From contig JAIOPV010000095.1 in NCBI GenBank assembly GCA_021413735.1, positions 32,715-96,714 of the forward strand: a stretch of DNA of 64,000 bases, read 5' to 3'. The notes beneath the pieces were generated by a model. It had not been told where the DNA came from, did no database searches, and saw only the letters and a program-made list of their open reading frames with translations. The position numbers and the translations under genes are program-made. Origin of the DNA: Planctomycetota bacterium. GTDB taxonomy: Bacteria > Planctomycetota > Planctomycetia > Gemmatales > Gemmataceae. The number at the start of each line of letters is the position of its first letter. Position 1 is the stretch's first letter. This document shows positions 1 through 8,218 of this stretch, piece by piece.

Positions 1-1203
1 TGGCCCGCCCTTCGCAACGAGCAGTTTCAGGAGGTCTTCCACTTCCCGGACTTGCTTTTGCAAAGCCTGAAGTTCCGCTTCGACTTTATCGAGCCCCTTC
101 TCGCGGGCAGTTCGTTCCTTGAGCCGCATAGCGGCAACGATGCGGTCGTACCAACCGTTCATGGTCTGCATCGCCGGAGCCCAGTCGATTGCCTCCAGTG
201 CTTTCGACTCCTCTTTCGTGAGTACCCGCCCGAAGAGGTCGCCAGTTGCGCCACGGCGGACGCTCTGGAGCGCATCGAGGCCGCTGAAGCGTTCCATGAT
301 CTCGACTTTCTCGGCAAACGAGGCGAACGGCGGCAGGTTCCGCAAATCCTTCAGTCGTTCGAGAGCTTGCTTCGATGTGAGCTTGGATTGTTCGAGATAC
401 GCCACGGTTGCGTTGCTGGCAGACTGACCGATGGCCACCCCCACGAGTCCCTCGATCAGAGTGGCACCTCGGGAAACGAGTCTCGCGAGTCGATGGCTGG
501 CGAGGATGTTGTTCCAGGCGTCGTCGAACTTTCCCTCATGGACCAGGAGCATCGCACGGGCGTTCAGAGCGGATACGGCTTCACGGCACTTCGAGACGGT
601 GGGCAATAACCCACCGATCAGGTTACTCGGACCACCCACGGCGCGATTCGAGCAAATTGGGCTGAAGTATTCGGGCCGCTTCGACGCCTCCATCACCAGA
701 CCGAGCGGTTTGTCATTCGCTTTCACCCACTCTGCAATCACGGGATAGTCCTTGGCCGACCACGGCCGCGCCGTCGCCCGCGTTTGCTGATCGAAGACTG
801 TCTCCAGTTGCAGGTCACTGAGGGCGAGTCTCTGCTTCCCGTACGCAGTGAGGCTGACGAAGTATTCGCCATCCTTCGGCGGAGCGTTGATGTCGAGCCA
901 CCGATAGCACTCAAGCGACAAGCCGGTGCCGCCTTCTGGAGCCGGTCCAAACGCCGCGATCAGGAGTACGTTGGCGTTCTTCGCTGGTGTGATGCCGCGA
1001 CTCAACTCCGCGTTCAACGCAGCCTCGTAATCGACATACCCCTGTTTGTCGAGCGGGCCGGTAACGTAGGTCGTCTCCTTCCCGAGCGGAAGTTTCGGTG
1101 CGGGAGTCTCAGGTAATGGAGACTTCTCCTTCTCGTCCGCGTTCACTGGGATGAGTCCCAACAAAGCCAGGAGAAGTAATGGAAGAAGCGTTTGATTCAG
1201 CAC
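1..1203 (-). CDS. Secreted hypothetical protein, 3' end beyond window
   Basis: An open frame of 401 codons runs from a GTG at 1203 to the window edge without a stop, so the C-terminus is missing. The first 22 or so residues form a hydrophobic leucine-rich signal peptide (LLPLLLLALLGLIPVNA), so the product is exported. The middle is rich in hydrophobic and helical stretches and contains a segment resembling bookkeeping proteins of planctomycetes that process sample-like counts (no catalytic motif seen). The last visible 45 residues are Lys/Glu-rich and likely a coiled coil. The gene is divergent from the phosphatase-like gene at 1403. I do not recognise a family; planctomycete genomes hold many such secreted unknowns. 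The GTG start is favoured because the signal peptide begins directly after it; no strong ribosome binding site is visible. Confidence 0.75.
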   Translation of the reverse strand, partial: MLNQTLLPLLLLALLGLIPVNADEKEKSPLPETPAPKLPLGKETTYVTGPLDKQGYVDYEAALNAELSRGITPAKNANVLLIAAFGPAPEGGTGLSLECYRWLDINAPPKDGEYFVSLTAYGKQRLALSDLQLETVFDQQTRATARPWSAKDYPVIAEWVKANDKPLGLVMEASKRPEYFSPICSNRAVGGPSNLIGGLLPTVSKCREAVSALNARAMLLVHEGKFDDAWNNILASHRLARLVSRGATLIEGLVGVAIGQSASNATVAYLEQSKLTSKQALERLKDLRNLPPFASFAEKVEIMERFSGLDALQSVRRGATGDLFGRVLTKEESKALEAIDWAPAMQTMNGWYDRIVAAMRLKERTAREKGLDKVEAELQALQKQVREVEDLLKLLVAKGGP

Positions 1204-1402
1204 GTTGACCTCAACGCAAGGAAGTATTCGCTGGCAATCGCCAGCCGCCCTGAGGACGTTTGCCGGATGCGGTCATTTCGCCAGACTCCGTGCAATCTCA
1301 CGCGACTTTGCGCCGCGTTCATTGTACGGGACTCATCGCTCCGCCTGCCCGCTCCGGATACGATGATGACCTGTCTCTGCCTGTCGTCTCGGAGTCGATT
1401 GC

Positions 1403-2368
1403 GTGTCCCCAAGGTTCATCTTCTTCCTTGTCGTGTGTCTCGCCACTGGCCACATCGGCTGTTCTCGCCCCGTCCCCGATGTCGCGGTGCCGCCCAACTC
1501 GTCGTCGGCGTTTGCTCCAACACGGCTCGGTGATCGGCCAGGCTTGCACAACGTTTTTCGTCTCACCGACCGCCTTTACTCGGGCAGCAGTCCCGAAGGC
1601 GATGCTGGGTTCCGTTCTCTCCGCGAACTCGGAATCGTGGTTGTCGTTTCCGTGGATGGAGCGACGCCCGAAGTGGAAACCGCGAGACGGCACGGGTTGC
1701 GGTATGCTCATCTCCCAATCGGATACGACGGGGTGCCACGCGATACTGCCCTCCGGATCGCTCGTGTTGTCCGCGACTCGTCTGGCCCGGTGTACGTCCA
1801 TTGCCATCACGGTCAGCATCGGGGGCCGGCTGCTGCGATTGCCGTGGCTCGCTGTCTCGATGAGCGTTGCGATGCGCGAACCGCACTCGACTTCCTGACT
1901 GCGGCCGGAACTGATCCCCGCTACAAGGGGTTGTTCGCCGATGTCGAGCGAGTGGGAAATGCACTACCCGGTGAACTCGACCGGGTGACCGAGTTGCCCG
2001 AGACGGCTGTCGTGCCCGATTTGACGCGATTGATGGTTGCCGTCGATGAACGCTGGGACCGATTGAAGGCAGTCAAGGCAGCAGGATGGAAGACACCACC
2101 GAATCACCCGGACGTGGACCCAGCGCATGAAGCAGTGCAGTTAGCGGAACTCTACCGAGAGGCGGCGCGACTGCCTGCGGTAACGCGAGAACCAGCGATG
2201 CGAAGGGGGTTCATCGAGGCTGAACGATTGGCTCGTGAATTGGAGGCTGCGTTGCGCTCGAAAGATGGAGATCGCACCGAGGTATTGTTTCGCGCTTCTG
2301 GAGTGACCTGCACGGGGTGCCACGGAGGTCACCGCGATGTACCTCGTTCAGCGGGCCGAACAGACTGA
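1403..2368 (+). CDS. Dual-specificity phosphatase-like protein with C-terminal cytochrome c'-like haem motif
   Basis: The 321-residue product starts at GTG with a CGGAG ribosome binding site about 8 bases upstream. An N-terminal hydrophobic stretch ends at Cys20 (HIGC), giving a signal peptide or a weak lipobox. Residues about 45-175 resemble the cysteine phosphatase fold and contain the signature HC-x5-R at 133-140 (HCHHGQHR). Residues about 200-321 are helical and end in CTGCH at 303-307, a covalent haem-binding CxxCH placed at the C-terminus as in class II cytochrome c'. Seen: both motifs in one frame. Known: HCx5R is the catalytic loop of tyrosine/dual-specificity phosphatases. Inferred: an exported phosphatase-like domain fused to a haem domain. 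The substrate is unknown, and the phosphatase loop lacks the usual Gly-rich pattern, so activity is uncertain. Confidence 0.8.
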   Translation: MSPRFIFFLVVCLATGHIGCSRPVPDVAVPPNSSSAFAPTRLGDRPGLHNVFRLTDRLYSGSSPEGDAGFRSLRELGIVVVVSVDGATPEVETARRHGLRYAHLPIGYDGVPRDTALRIARVVRDSSGPVYVHCHHGQHRGPAAAIAVARCLDERCDARTALDFLTAAGTDPRYKGLFADVERVGNALPGELDRVTELPETAVVPDLTRLMVAVDERWDRLKAVKAAGWKTPPNHPDVDPAHEAVQLAELYREAARLPAVTREPAMRRGFIEAERLARELEAALRSKDGDRTEVLFRASGVTCTGCHGGHRDVPRSAGRTD

Positions 2369-2396
2369 CGTTTACCGACGCCCGCGTGAAGTGAAG

Positions 2397-3020
2397 TCAC
2401 TCGGACCGCTCGGCCAGTTCGACGACCACCCCGCTACCCTCTCCGAGTTGGGTGCTGGCATTCACGAAGATGATGCCGTCGTGCTCGCTGCGTCCGGCCG
2501 ATTCATGGATGTGCCCGAAGACGTGAAGTTGCGGTTTCACCTCGAACACGCGGTCGAACAGGTCGCGACAGCCACAAAGATCACCCATGCGGTTTTGATC
2601 GAGAATCCCAGAAGGTGGTCCGTGCGTAATGAGCACATCGACACCGACGGGAATCTTCGCCCACACCTTCGCAAGCTCCTCGCCACGCGGCAAGTTGAAC
2701 GCCCATCCGCCGAAGTACGGTTGCCACGGACTGCCGTAGAAGCTGATGCCGTCGATCTCGCAACCGGAGTCTTCAAGGTAGATCGCGTTCGTGATGCGGG
2801 CACGAGCTTCACTCGCCCGCTCCTGAAAGCAGAAGTCGTGATTCCCGCAAATGACGATCTTGTGTTTGTGCGGCAGCGTTCCGAGCCAGCGGTCGAACGA
2901 TTCGACATCTTCGAGACTGCCGCGACGGGTGATGTCGCCACCGTGAACGAGCACATCGCCGTCGGGAATGACGGTGAGATGATGCCTTGCGTGCGTGTCG
3001 GAAACGCAAACGATTCGCAT
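2397..3020 (-). CDS. Metallophosphoesterase, MPPED-like
   Basis: A 207-residue calcineurin-like phosphoesterase. The metal-binding blocks are in order: SDTHA near residues 7-11, GGD near 27-29, GNHD near 60, THGPP in the C-terminal half, and GHIHE close to the end. The block WQPYFGGWAFNLPRG and the HGPP-G-D spacing resemble the MPPED1/MPPED2 group, which hydrolyses phosphodiesters with two metal ions. Start at ATG 3020 because the domain begins immediately with MRIVCVSDTH; a longer frame to 3050 adds ten residues without similarity. It is cytoplasmic with no signal peptide. It follows the TIGR02996 gene on the same strand but is separated from it by a long perfect hairpin, so it is probably transcribed separately. 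Confidence 0.9.
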   Translation of the reverse strand: MRIVCVSDTHARHHLTVIPDGDVLVHGGDITRRGSLEDVESFDRWLGTLPHKHKIVICGNHDFCFQERASEARARITNAIYLEDSGCEIDGISFYGSPWQPYFGGWAFNLPRGEELAKVWAKIPVGVDVLITHGPPSGILDQNRMGDLCGCRDLFDRVFEVKPQLHVFGHIHESAGRSEHDGIIFVNASTQLGEGSGVVVELAERSE

Positions 3021-3040
3021 ATGGCAACCTATTGAGGCAA

Positions 3041-3112
3041 GGGCCGCCACGGAGGGCGGCCCCTACAAGAGAAAGCGCCTTGTTTTGTAGGGGCCGCCCT
3101 CCGTGGCGGCCC
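3041..3112. repeat. Perfect 28-bp inverted repeat (intergenic hairpin)
   Basis: Arms at 3041-3068 and 3085-3112 are exact reverse complements over 28 bases, separated by a 16-base loop. The arm core reads GGGCCGCCACGGAGGGCGG. It lies between the stop of the TIGR02996 gene and the start of the phosphoesterase gene, both on the minus strand. It could act as a terminator or as a mobile palindromic element; there is no T-run on either side, so a repeat element is the better reading. Confidence 0.9.
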
Positions 3113-3127
3113 GTGCGCTGCTCGGCG

Positions 3128-4312
3128 TCACACTTCGATCACAGCATCGGGGAAGCGAGCTTTCAGAGCCTTGATTCCGGAAGGCGTGAAGTTGTTCCCA
3201 CGCACATCGAGATGGTTCAGGCTCAGGTGCTTTGACTCGGTGAAGAACCGCAGCACTCCCGAATCGAGGCCGTTGAACGACAGACCAAGCCATCGCAGCG
3301 CCGATGCCGCGGATTGCTTCAAAATGTCGCCGACGCCCTCGTTTCCGAGTCGTTGCCCCTTGAGGTCGAGAATCACCAACCGTTCGAGCGGGAGCACCCA
3401 GCCGGGGTTGATGTGGGATAATGGTCCGGCACGGCCACTCAGCCATGCCCCTCCGAGCCGCAGTTCTTCTGCGTGACGCAGGCATCGGCTCGTCAGCAGT
3501 TGCCGCATTTCGTCCGAAGTGAACACCACTCCCGTGACATTCAATCGGCGAATCTCGCGGTGATTCGCTCGGGCAAAGGCGTTCACGAGTGCGGGGCCAA
3601 GGTTCGGGATTTCTGCGATGTCGAGACCTTGCAGCTCGGGGAACTGATCGCCGTTGAACAAGTCCACGAGCCACGGCGGTGGCACCACGTTCTCTCGCAG
3701 CGACAAATCCCGAAGGCCACTCAGATGCGAACAGCTCAGCATCGCGGCGTATTCCTCTTCCGTGATGCTGTGCGTGATCTGCTGCGGACGAGCGAATTCC
3801 AGCCGTCGAAGGTGTCGGAGTTGCGGCACCTCGAACACGGGTTCCAGCGGCACATCATCGGGTGTGGCGAAGCGAATCAGTTCGAGCGACTGGATCGGCT
3901 CCGCTCCGAAGATGCCGTTCGCGGCACGGACGAACACGGGCGGCTGAAGTGTGACGTGGCCAACGAATCCTCGCTCGAAGCGAGCTTTCACCTTCACCAC
4001 ATCGCGGAGCGGGCTCACCAGCGAATTGCTCACCTGCACGCCGACGAAGTCTTCGAGTTGTCCCTGAATGACTTCGCGAATGCGTGCGTGCCACACGGCA
4101 CCGTACTTTTCGAGAAGTGCTCCGGCTCGCTTGGTGGCGTTGCGGACCTGCACGCTGAACGGGTCGGCACGCACCGCTTCAATTTGAAGGCGGATGAACG
4201 CAGCCAGATCACCCTGACCGTTCTCGTCGAGCCAATCGGCGTAGATCAATCGCGGTGTGTCTTCGTCTGGGTCCGCGAGAACCGCCTGTCGAAGTGCGTC
4301 TCCGTCGGACAT
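3128..4312 (-). CDS. TIGR02996 domain protein with leucine-rich repeats
   Basis: The 394-residue product begins with the repeat-companion domain typical of Gemmata and relatives: residues 1-46 contain LADPDEDTPRLIYADWLDE and a following FIRLQ motif. The remainder (about 110-394) consists of leucine-rich segments such as LRRLEFARP, LRDLSLRENV, LQGLDIAEIP, LVILDLKGQRL and LNHLDVRGNNF, consistent with a solenoid used for protein binding. No signal peptide, so cytoplasmic. Its start lies 3 bases after the stop of the upstream TolB-like gene, indicating an operon. Known: TIGR02996 proteins occur in large paralogous sets in these genomes and their role is not established. The leucine-rich part is inferred from spacing of the leucines. 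Confidence 0.88.
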   Translation of the reverse strand: MSDGDALRQAVLADPDEDTPRLIYADWLDENGQGDLAAFIRLQIEAVRADPFSVQVRNATKRAGALLEKYGAVWHARIREVIQGQLEDFVGVQVSNSLVSPLRDVVKVKARFERGFVGHVTLQPPVFVRAANGIFGAEPIQSLELIRFATPDDVPLEPVFEVPQLRHLRRLEFARPQQITHSITEEEYAAMLSCSHLSGLRDLSLRENVVPPPWLVDLFNGDQFPELQGLDIAEIPNLGPALVNAFARANHREIRRLNVTGVVFTSDEMRQLLTSRCLRHAEELRLGGAWLSGRAGPLSHINPGWVLPLERLVILDLKGQRLGNEGVGDILKQSAASALRWLGLSFNGLDSGVLRFFTESKHLSLNHLDVRGNNFTPSGIKALKARFPDAVIEV

Positions 4313-4315
4313 GGA

Positions 4316-5725
4316 TCACTTCACCTCAATCACGTAGAGATCGCTGCCGCCGTCGCGAGTGGACACGAACGCCAACTTCTTCCCATCCGGACTCCACGCG
4401 GGACTCGTATCCTGGGCTTCGTTGTTCGTGAGGTTCGCCAACCCGCTGCCGTCGGCGTTCATCAGCCAGATGTCGGAGTTGCCGGAACGGTTCGACGCGA
4501 ACGCGATCTGCTTGCCGTCCGGTCGCCACGCTGGCCACGCATCGAGGAACTCGCCGTCGGTGAGTTTCTTCACGCCGCTGCCGTCGGCATTCATGACGTG
4601 AAGCTTCTGTCGACCACTGCGACCGCTCGCGAACGCAATCTGCTTTCCGTTGGGACTCCATGCGGGGTGCAGGTCGTAGGCCAGGTCCGATGTCAGCCGC
4701 TTCTCGTTCTTCCCGTCGGCGTCCACGGTGTAGAGGTCGGGGTTCTTGTCGCGTGTCGAAACCCACAGCACGAGTTTGCCGTCGGGGCTCCACCGCGGCG
4801 ACTCCTCGAACGCCTTGTGCGGAATCAGCGTCTTGTCGTCGGAGCCGTCGGCCGCACACACGTTGATTCGCAGCTTGCCATCGGTGCCCTGAAGGTTGTC
4901 GTACACGTACACGATTCGCTTTCCGTCCTTGGAGTAGCCGCCGTCGAAGTGCGGTTCCTTGTGTTCGGGCAACAGGCGTTTCATCTCGCCGCCGTCTGCA
5001 GGCATCTGCCACAGCGACATCTTCCCCTGATGTATTCGCGTGAACAGCAACGTCTTGCCGTCCGGCGACCACTGGATGTTCTGCTTGAAACTGCCTTCGG
5101 TTGTGATGCGGGTTGGAACAGCTTCACCCGAGAGAACGACCCGACCACCGAGAGGAAGGCAGAGCATGACGAGAATAAGACCGAAGCACCCGCCGCCGGT
5201 TTTCGCTTTGGGCTGTGGCACCGGCGCACGCGGTTCGGGTTCCGATTCAACCGGTGGGACGGTGAGCTTCGCCATTCCGACGGGGCGAGTGGGGACGTTC
5301 ACCGGCGTGCTGGGAACGGTGCCGGAATAGCCCGGAACCGACTGACACAAGCCAGCGGGGTCGGGTTGAGCGGGGTGAGCACGGAAGAGCAGTTCGAGGC
5401 ACGCTCTGGCTGGCTCCCACTGTTTCTGCTGCGCGAAAGCCAGCGAGTCGTCGTAGAGTTTCTTCGTGAGAGTGTTGAACACCACATCGTGAATCGGAAT
5501 GAGGTTCAGCTCCGAACCCGGCCGCACGCCGCCCGCAACCAGCGACTTCTCAGTGAGCAGTTTCGAGCGAGTGCCCACGGGGATGAGTTGATACGTGAGC
5601 TGCGTGGGCAAGCCGAGTTGCTTCACGAATGTCGGAATCACGTTCCGCACGATGGCGTAGTTATCGACCCGTTGCTCGAACCGATTTCCAGCGGGGTCGA
5701 TCACCGTGATTGCAATCTCGGCCAT
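4316..5725 (-). CDS. Ubiquitin-like domain plus TolB-like beta-propeller membrane protein
   Basis: A 469-residue protein. Residues 1-77 resemble the EsaB/YukD ubiquitin-like fold (ITVIDPAGNR, LLTEKSLVAGG, GSELNLIP). Residues 78-177 are a helical then proline-rich linker, followed by one transmembrane helix at about 178-199 (GLILVMLCLPLGG). From 205 on there are five or six PD40/TolB repeats with the pattern W-SPDGK-x-hydrophobic, for example IQWSPDGKTLLFT, PRWSPDGKLVLWV and PAWSPNGKQIAFAS. Topology inferred: ubiquitin-like domain inside, propeller outside. It is 3 bases upstream of the TIGR02996 gene, so the two are co-transcribed. The propeller likely binds a protein or peptide; no enzyme motif is present. 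The ubiquitin-like assignment rests on pattern only. Confidence 0.8.
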   Translation of the reverse strand: MAEIAITVIDPAGNRFEQRVDNYAIVRNVIPTFVKQLGLPTQLTYQLIPVGTRSKLLTEKSLVAGGVRPGSELNLIPIHDVVFNTLTKKLYDDSLAFAQQKQWEPARACLELLFRAHPAQPDPAGLCQSVPGYSGTVPSTPVNVPTRPVGMAKLTVPPVESEPEPRAPVPQPKAKTGGGCFGLILVMLCLPLGGRVVLSGEAVPTRITTEGSFKQNIQWSPDGKTLLFTRIHQGKMSLWQMPADGGEMKRLLPEHKEPHFDGGYSKDGKRIVYVYDNLQGTDGKLRINVCAADGSDDKTLIPHKAFEESPRWSPDGKLVLWVSTRDKNPDLYTVDADGKNEKRLTSDLAYDLHPAWSPNGKQIAFASGRSGRQKLHVMNADGSGVKKLTDGEFLDAWPAWRPDGKQIAFASNRSGNSDIWLMNADGSGLANLTNNEAQDTSPAWSPDGKKLAFVSTRDGGSDLYVIEVK

Positions 5726-5769
5726 GGGCGAACCTCATGATTTCGTGTCAACCACTGCGTCGCAGGGCG

Positions 5770-6333
5770 TCATTCCTCGAAGAACTTTTTCACCTCGACA
5801 GCGAAGCCCGGCAGCACGTCGGCAAGCGTGAGTTCGTCGCCGTTGTGCATCCGGATCGGAAATTCGTTCTCACGGAAGACGGCGAGCGATTCGGTTTCTG
5901 GGTCGAGCACAAGCACCACCGTGACGCCAGCGTCGAGGTACTCGGTAGCCTTCGCGCTGAGTTGAGGAATGCGATCGGAGGGGGAACGCACTTCAACGAC
6001 CAGATCGGGGGACGGAATCGGGCCGTTGGGGATCGGCCCCTTCGGCATCCGAGCGTAACTCACGAACGCCACGTCCGGCCCTCGCAGCGTCTCGCTCGCT
6101 TCCTTCACTCGCGTTTTCGTGAACGTGTCGTTCGTGAACACGCGGCCAAGTTTGTGTTCCCGCACGAAGTTGTGAAGTATCGCGGTTGCATTTCCTGTGA
6201 TAAAACCGTGTGGGCCACCGGGCATGGGATACCTCACAACTTGGCCACGGACGAGTTCCACGCACGTTTCCCCGCCGTGGAGGCGGAGAAACTCGTCGCT
6301 CGGCATCAGCGGATCGGTCGCGGTTGTGTTCAT
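5770..6333 (-). CDS. Uma2 family endonuclease (DUF820)
   Basis: A 187-residue protein from ATG 6333. The fold is PD-(D/E)xK-like: the segment GPDVAFVS near 90, then PDLVVEVRSPSD and the Lys in LSAKATEYLDAGV, followed by VLVLDPETESL. These are the diagnostic motifs of Uma2/DUF820 proteins, which are very abundant in planctomycetes and cyanobacteria and are presumed nucleases of unknown target. Start chosen at MNTTATDPL; the frame stays open to 6474, but the extra N-terminal residues overlap the neighbouring gene's end and lack family similarity. It lies 41 bases downstream of the FAD monooxygenase gene on the same strand. Confidence 0.9.
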   Translation of the reverse strand: MNTTATDPLMPSDEFLRLHGGETCVELVRGQVVRYPMPGGPHGFITGNATAILHNFVREHKLGRVFTNDTFTKTRVKEASETLRGPDVAFVSYARMPKGPIPNGPIPSPDLVVEVRSPSDRIPQLSAKATEYLDAGVTVVLVLDPETESLAVFRENEFPIRMHNGDELTLADVLPGFAVEVKKFFEE

Positions 6334-6374
6334 GGATTGCTTCCCTTCAAGTAACCTACCCCGCACGTCTGGGT

Positions 6375-8036
6375 TCACACCAACCAGCCCCTCAGGTATT
6401 CGCTCAACTTCGACAGGTCCGCCGGTTGCGAACGGTACGCGATGTAGCCATCCGGACGCACCAAGTAGACGCACGGCGACCGAGCGCCATACCGGTCAGT
6501 CGCAGCCTCTTCTGCGGACTCGATGAGCACCCCGTGAACCCGCGTGCCCCATTCCGCCGTCACCTTCGCCAGCAGTTCCCGCTGATGTGCAACCGTTTCG
6601 GGCTTCGCGTCTTTGCCAGCGAAAGCAAGCAGTGTGAACCGCTTCGGATCGCGGAACAGGTCGAAGATGTGACCGCCGCCAAGGACGGCATCGGGGGCAC
6701 GGTCGCCAGCATGGGGACCGTTCGCGAACTCTCGCCAGGCCCATACGCCGGGGTCATCTGCTCCGTGCGGCAAGATCGAGCCGAGCAGGCTACCGTGATG
6801 CTCCGCGGAAAGTGGGCTCTTGCGGTAACCGATGGCCAGTTCGGAGATCGTCCGTCGGACTCGCTGTTGGAACACCTCGAAGCCAGACACGACACGCATG
6901 ACGTTGTTCCGCACGGCGATCGCGACGGGGTGACGCATCATCGCAACGCCGGCAAGCCGGTCGGTGTTCTTGAGGAGGTCGATGCCAACCGCGTGTCGCT
7001 CGGCGTGATAGGAATCGAGGATCGCAGGCTTCGCCGCTCCGTTCTCGACGAACGCCAACTTCCACGCCAGGTTGAAGGCATCCTGCAAGCCGGTGTTCAT
7101 CCCCTGCCCGCCAGCCGGGCTATGGATGTGAGCCGCGTCGCCCGCCAGGAACACCCGACCGTTGCGGTACGCTGCCGCCATTCGCGAGTTCACCCGGAAG
7201 TTCGCGAACCACACAGGATCGTGCGCCTTCGCCGGGAAGCCAACCCGCTCATCAAGGATTTTTTGCGTGGACTCGAGTGTCGGTTCGGGCACGTCAGTAA
7301 CCCGCCCGTGCTGTGCGACTGCCCCGGCTTCAACCTTGTGCGTCGCCTCGAACTCCCACGTCAAGCGGTAGCGATTCTCGCCCGGAAGCGGGAACGCCGC
7401 AGTCAGGCCGTGTGCGCCATCCCCAGGGAAAACGAGAACTTCGTCGTGTGGAAGTGCCCAGTCGATTCGCACGTCCGCGAGGGCGAATCCGGACTCGTAG
7501 GTTTCGCCGAGGAACGTCAGCCCTGCGCCCTTGCGAACGGGACTGTGCGCGCCGTCGGCTCCGATCAGCCAGCGACAGCGAACCGTTTCCGCTGTGCCGT
7601 CGGGCTTTTTCAGCGTGGCCGTGACGCCCGCGTCATCCGCAACAAAGCCGGTCAGTTCAGTTGTCCACTCCGTTGACAGCCCAAACCCCGCGAGTCGTTT
7701 GCGGAGGATGTCTTCGGTGTCGGTTTGTGGCACGCCGAGGACGAACGGGTACGGCGAATCGAGTTCGTCCATCGTGACGTGAACGAGGCGCTTCTGGCCG
7801 CTATAAGCGGACATCCCGTGGTAGACGGTGCCACGCGGGGTGAACTCGTCGAGGATGCCGAGATACGAGAAGATTTCGAGAGTTCGGGCCTGGATCGCGA
7901 CCGCTCGCGAGGTGTCGAGTGGTTTGTCTCGCTTGTCCACCAGTCGGCATTTGACGCCATAGCGAGAGAGTTCGCCGGCGAGCATCAAGCCCGTGGGACC
8001 GGCTCCAATGATCAGGACAGGCAATTCTGACGACAT
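6375..8036 (-). CDS. FAD-dependent aromatic monooxygenase (PheA/TfdB group)
   Basis: About 553 residues. Residues 1-35 hold the Rossmann dinucleotide motif GAGPTGLMLAGEL with the acidic residue at the end of the second strand (CRLVDKRD). The mid-domain GADGAHSPVRK is the DG fingerprint, and LAGDAAHIHSPAGGQGMN is the GD motif that contacts the FAD ribityl chain. The C-terminal thioredoxin-like domain (about 400-553, RDPKRFTLLAF, ESAEEAATDRYG, VYLVRPDGYIAYR) is that of phenol/pentachlorophenol hydroxylases. It would hydroxylate an aromatic or polyketide-like substrate using NAD(P)H and O2; the substrate cannot be read from sequence. Start at ATG 8036 immediately precedes the FAD motif (MSSELPVLIIGAG). 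Confidence 0.92.
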   Translation of the reverse strand: MSSELPVLIIGAGPTGLMLAGELSRYGVKCRLVDKRDKPLDTSRAVAIQARTLEIFSYLGILDEFTPRGTVYHGMSAYSGQKRLVHVTMDELDSPYPFVLGVPQTDTEDILRKRLAGFGLSTEWTTELTGFVADDAGVTATLKKPDGTAETVRCRWLIGADGAHSPVRKGAGLTFLGETYESGFALADVRIDWALPHDEVLVFPGDGAHGLTAAFPLPGENRYRLTWEFEATHKVEAGAVAQHGRVTDVPEPTLESTQKILDERVGFPAKAHDPVWFANFRVNSRMAAAYRNGRVFLAGDAAHIHSPAGGQGMNTGLQDAFNLAWKLAFVENGAAKPAILDSYHAERHAVGIDLLKNTDRLAGVAMMRHPVAIAVRNNVMRVVSGFEVFQQRVRRTISELAIGYRKSPLSAEHHGSLLGSILPHGADDPGVWAWREFANGPHAGDRAPDAVLGGGHIFDLFRDPKRFTLLAFAGKDAKPETVAHQRELLAKVTAEWGTRVHGVLIESAEEAATDRYGARSPCVYLVRPDGYIAYRSQPADLSKLSEYLRGWLV

Positions 8037-8218
8037 GGGTGCGTTCCTGTTCAAGTTGGCGGGCAACAAAACGATTTTATTTGGTTTCAGGAAATGTCGA
8101 ACGCTGGGATCGGCTTCCGTTAGCCCAGAGGGAACGTCGTTTCATCCAAGAACCCGGTGGTTGTGACCCGTTCGATGGGAGGAGGAGCCGCCTCGCTCTC
8201 CCATTTCATGCGAACCTG

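Noticed and set aside
3473..5740. Very long open frame (755 residues) on the plus strand
   Set aside because: Antisense to the TIGR02996 and TolB-like genes, whose minus-strand products show clear domains. The plus-strand translation has no domain and the Arg/His-rich bias of a shadow frame in high-GC DNA.
6210..7676. Open frame of 488 residues opposite the FAD monooxygenase
   Set aside because: Shadow of a gene with intact FAD motifs; no start context or domain.
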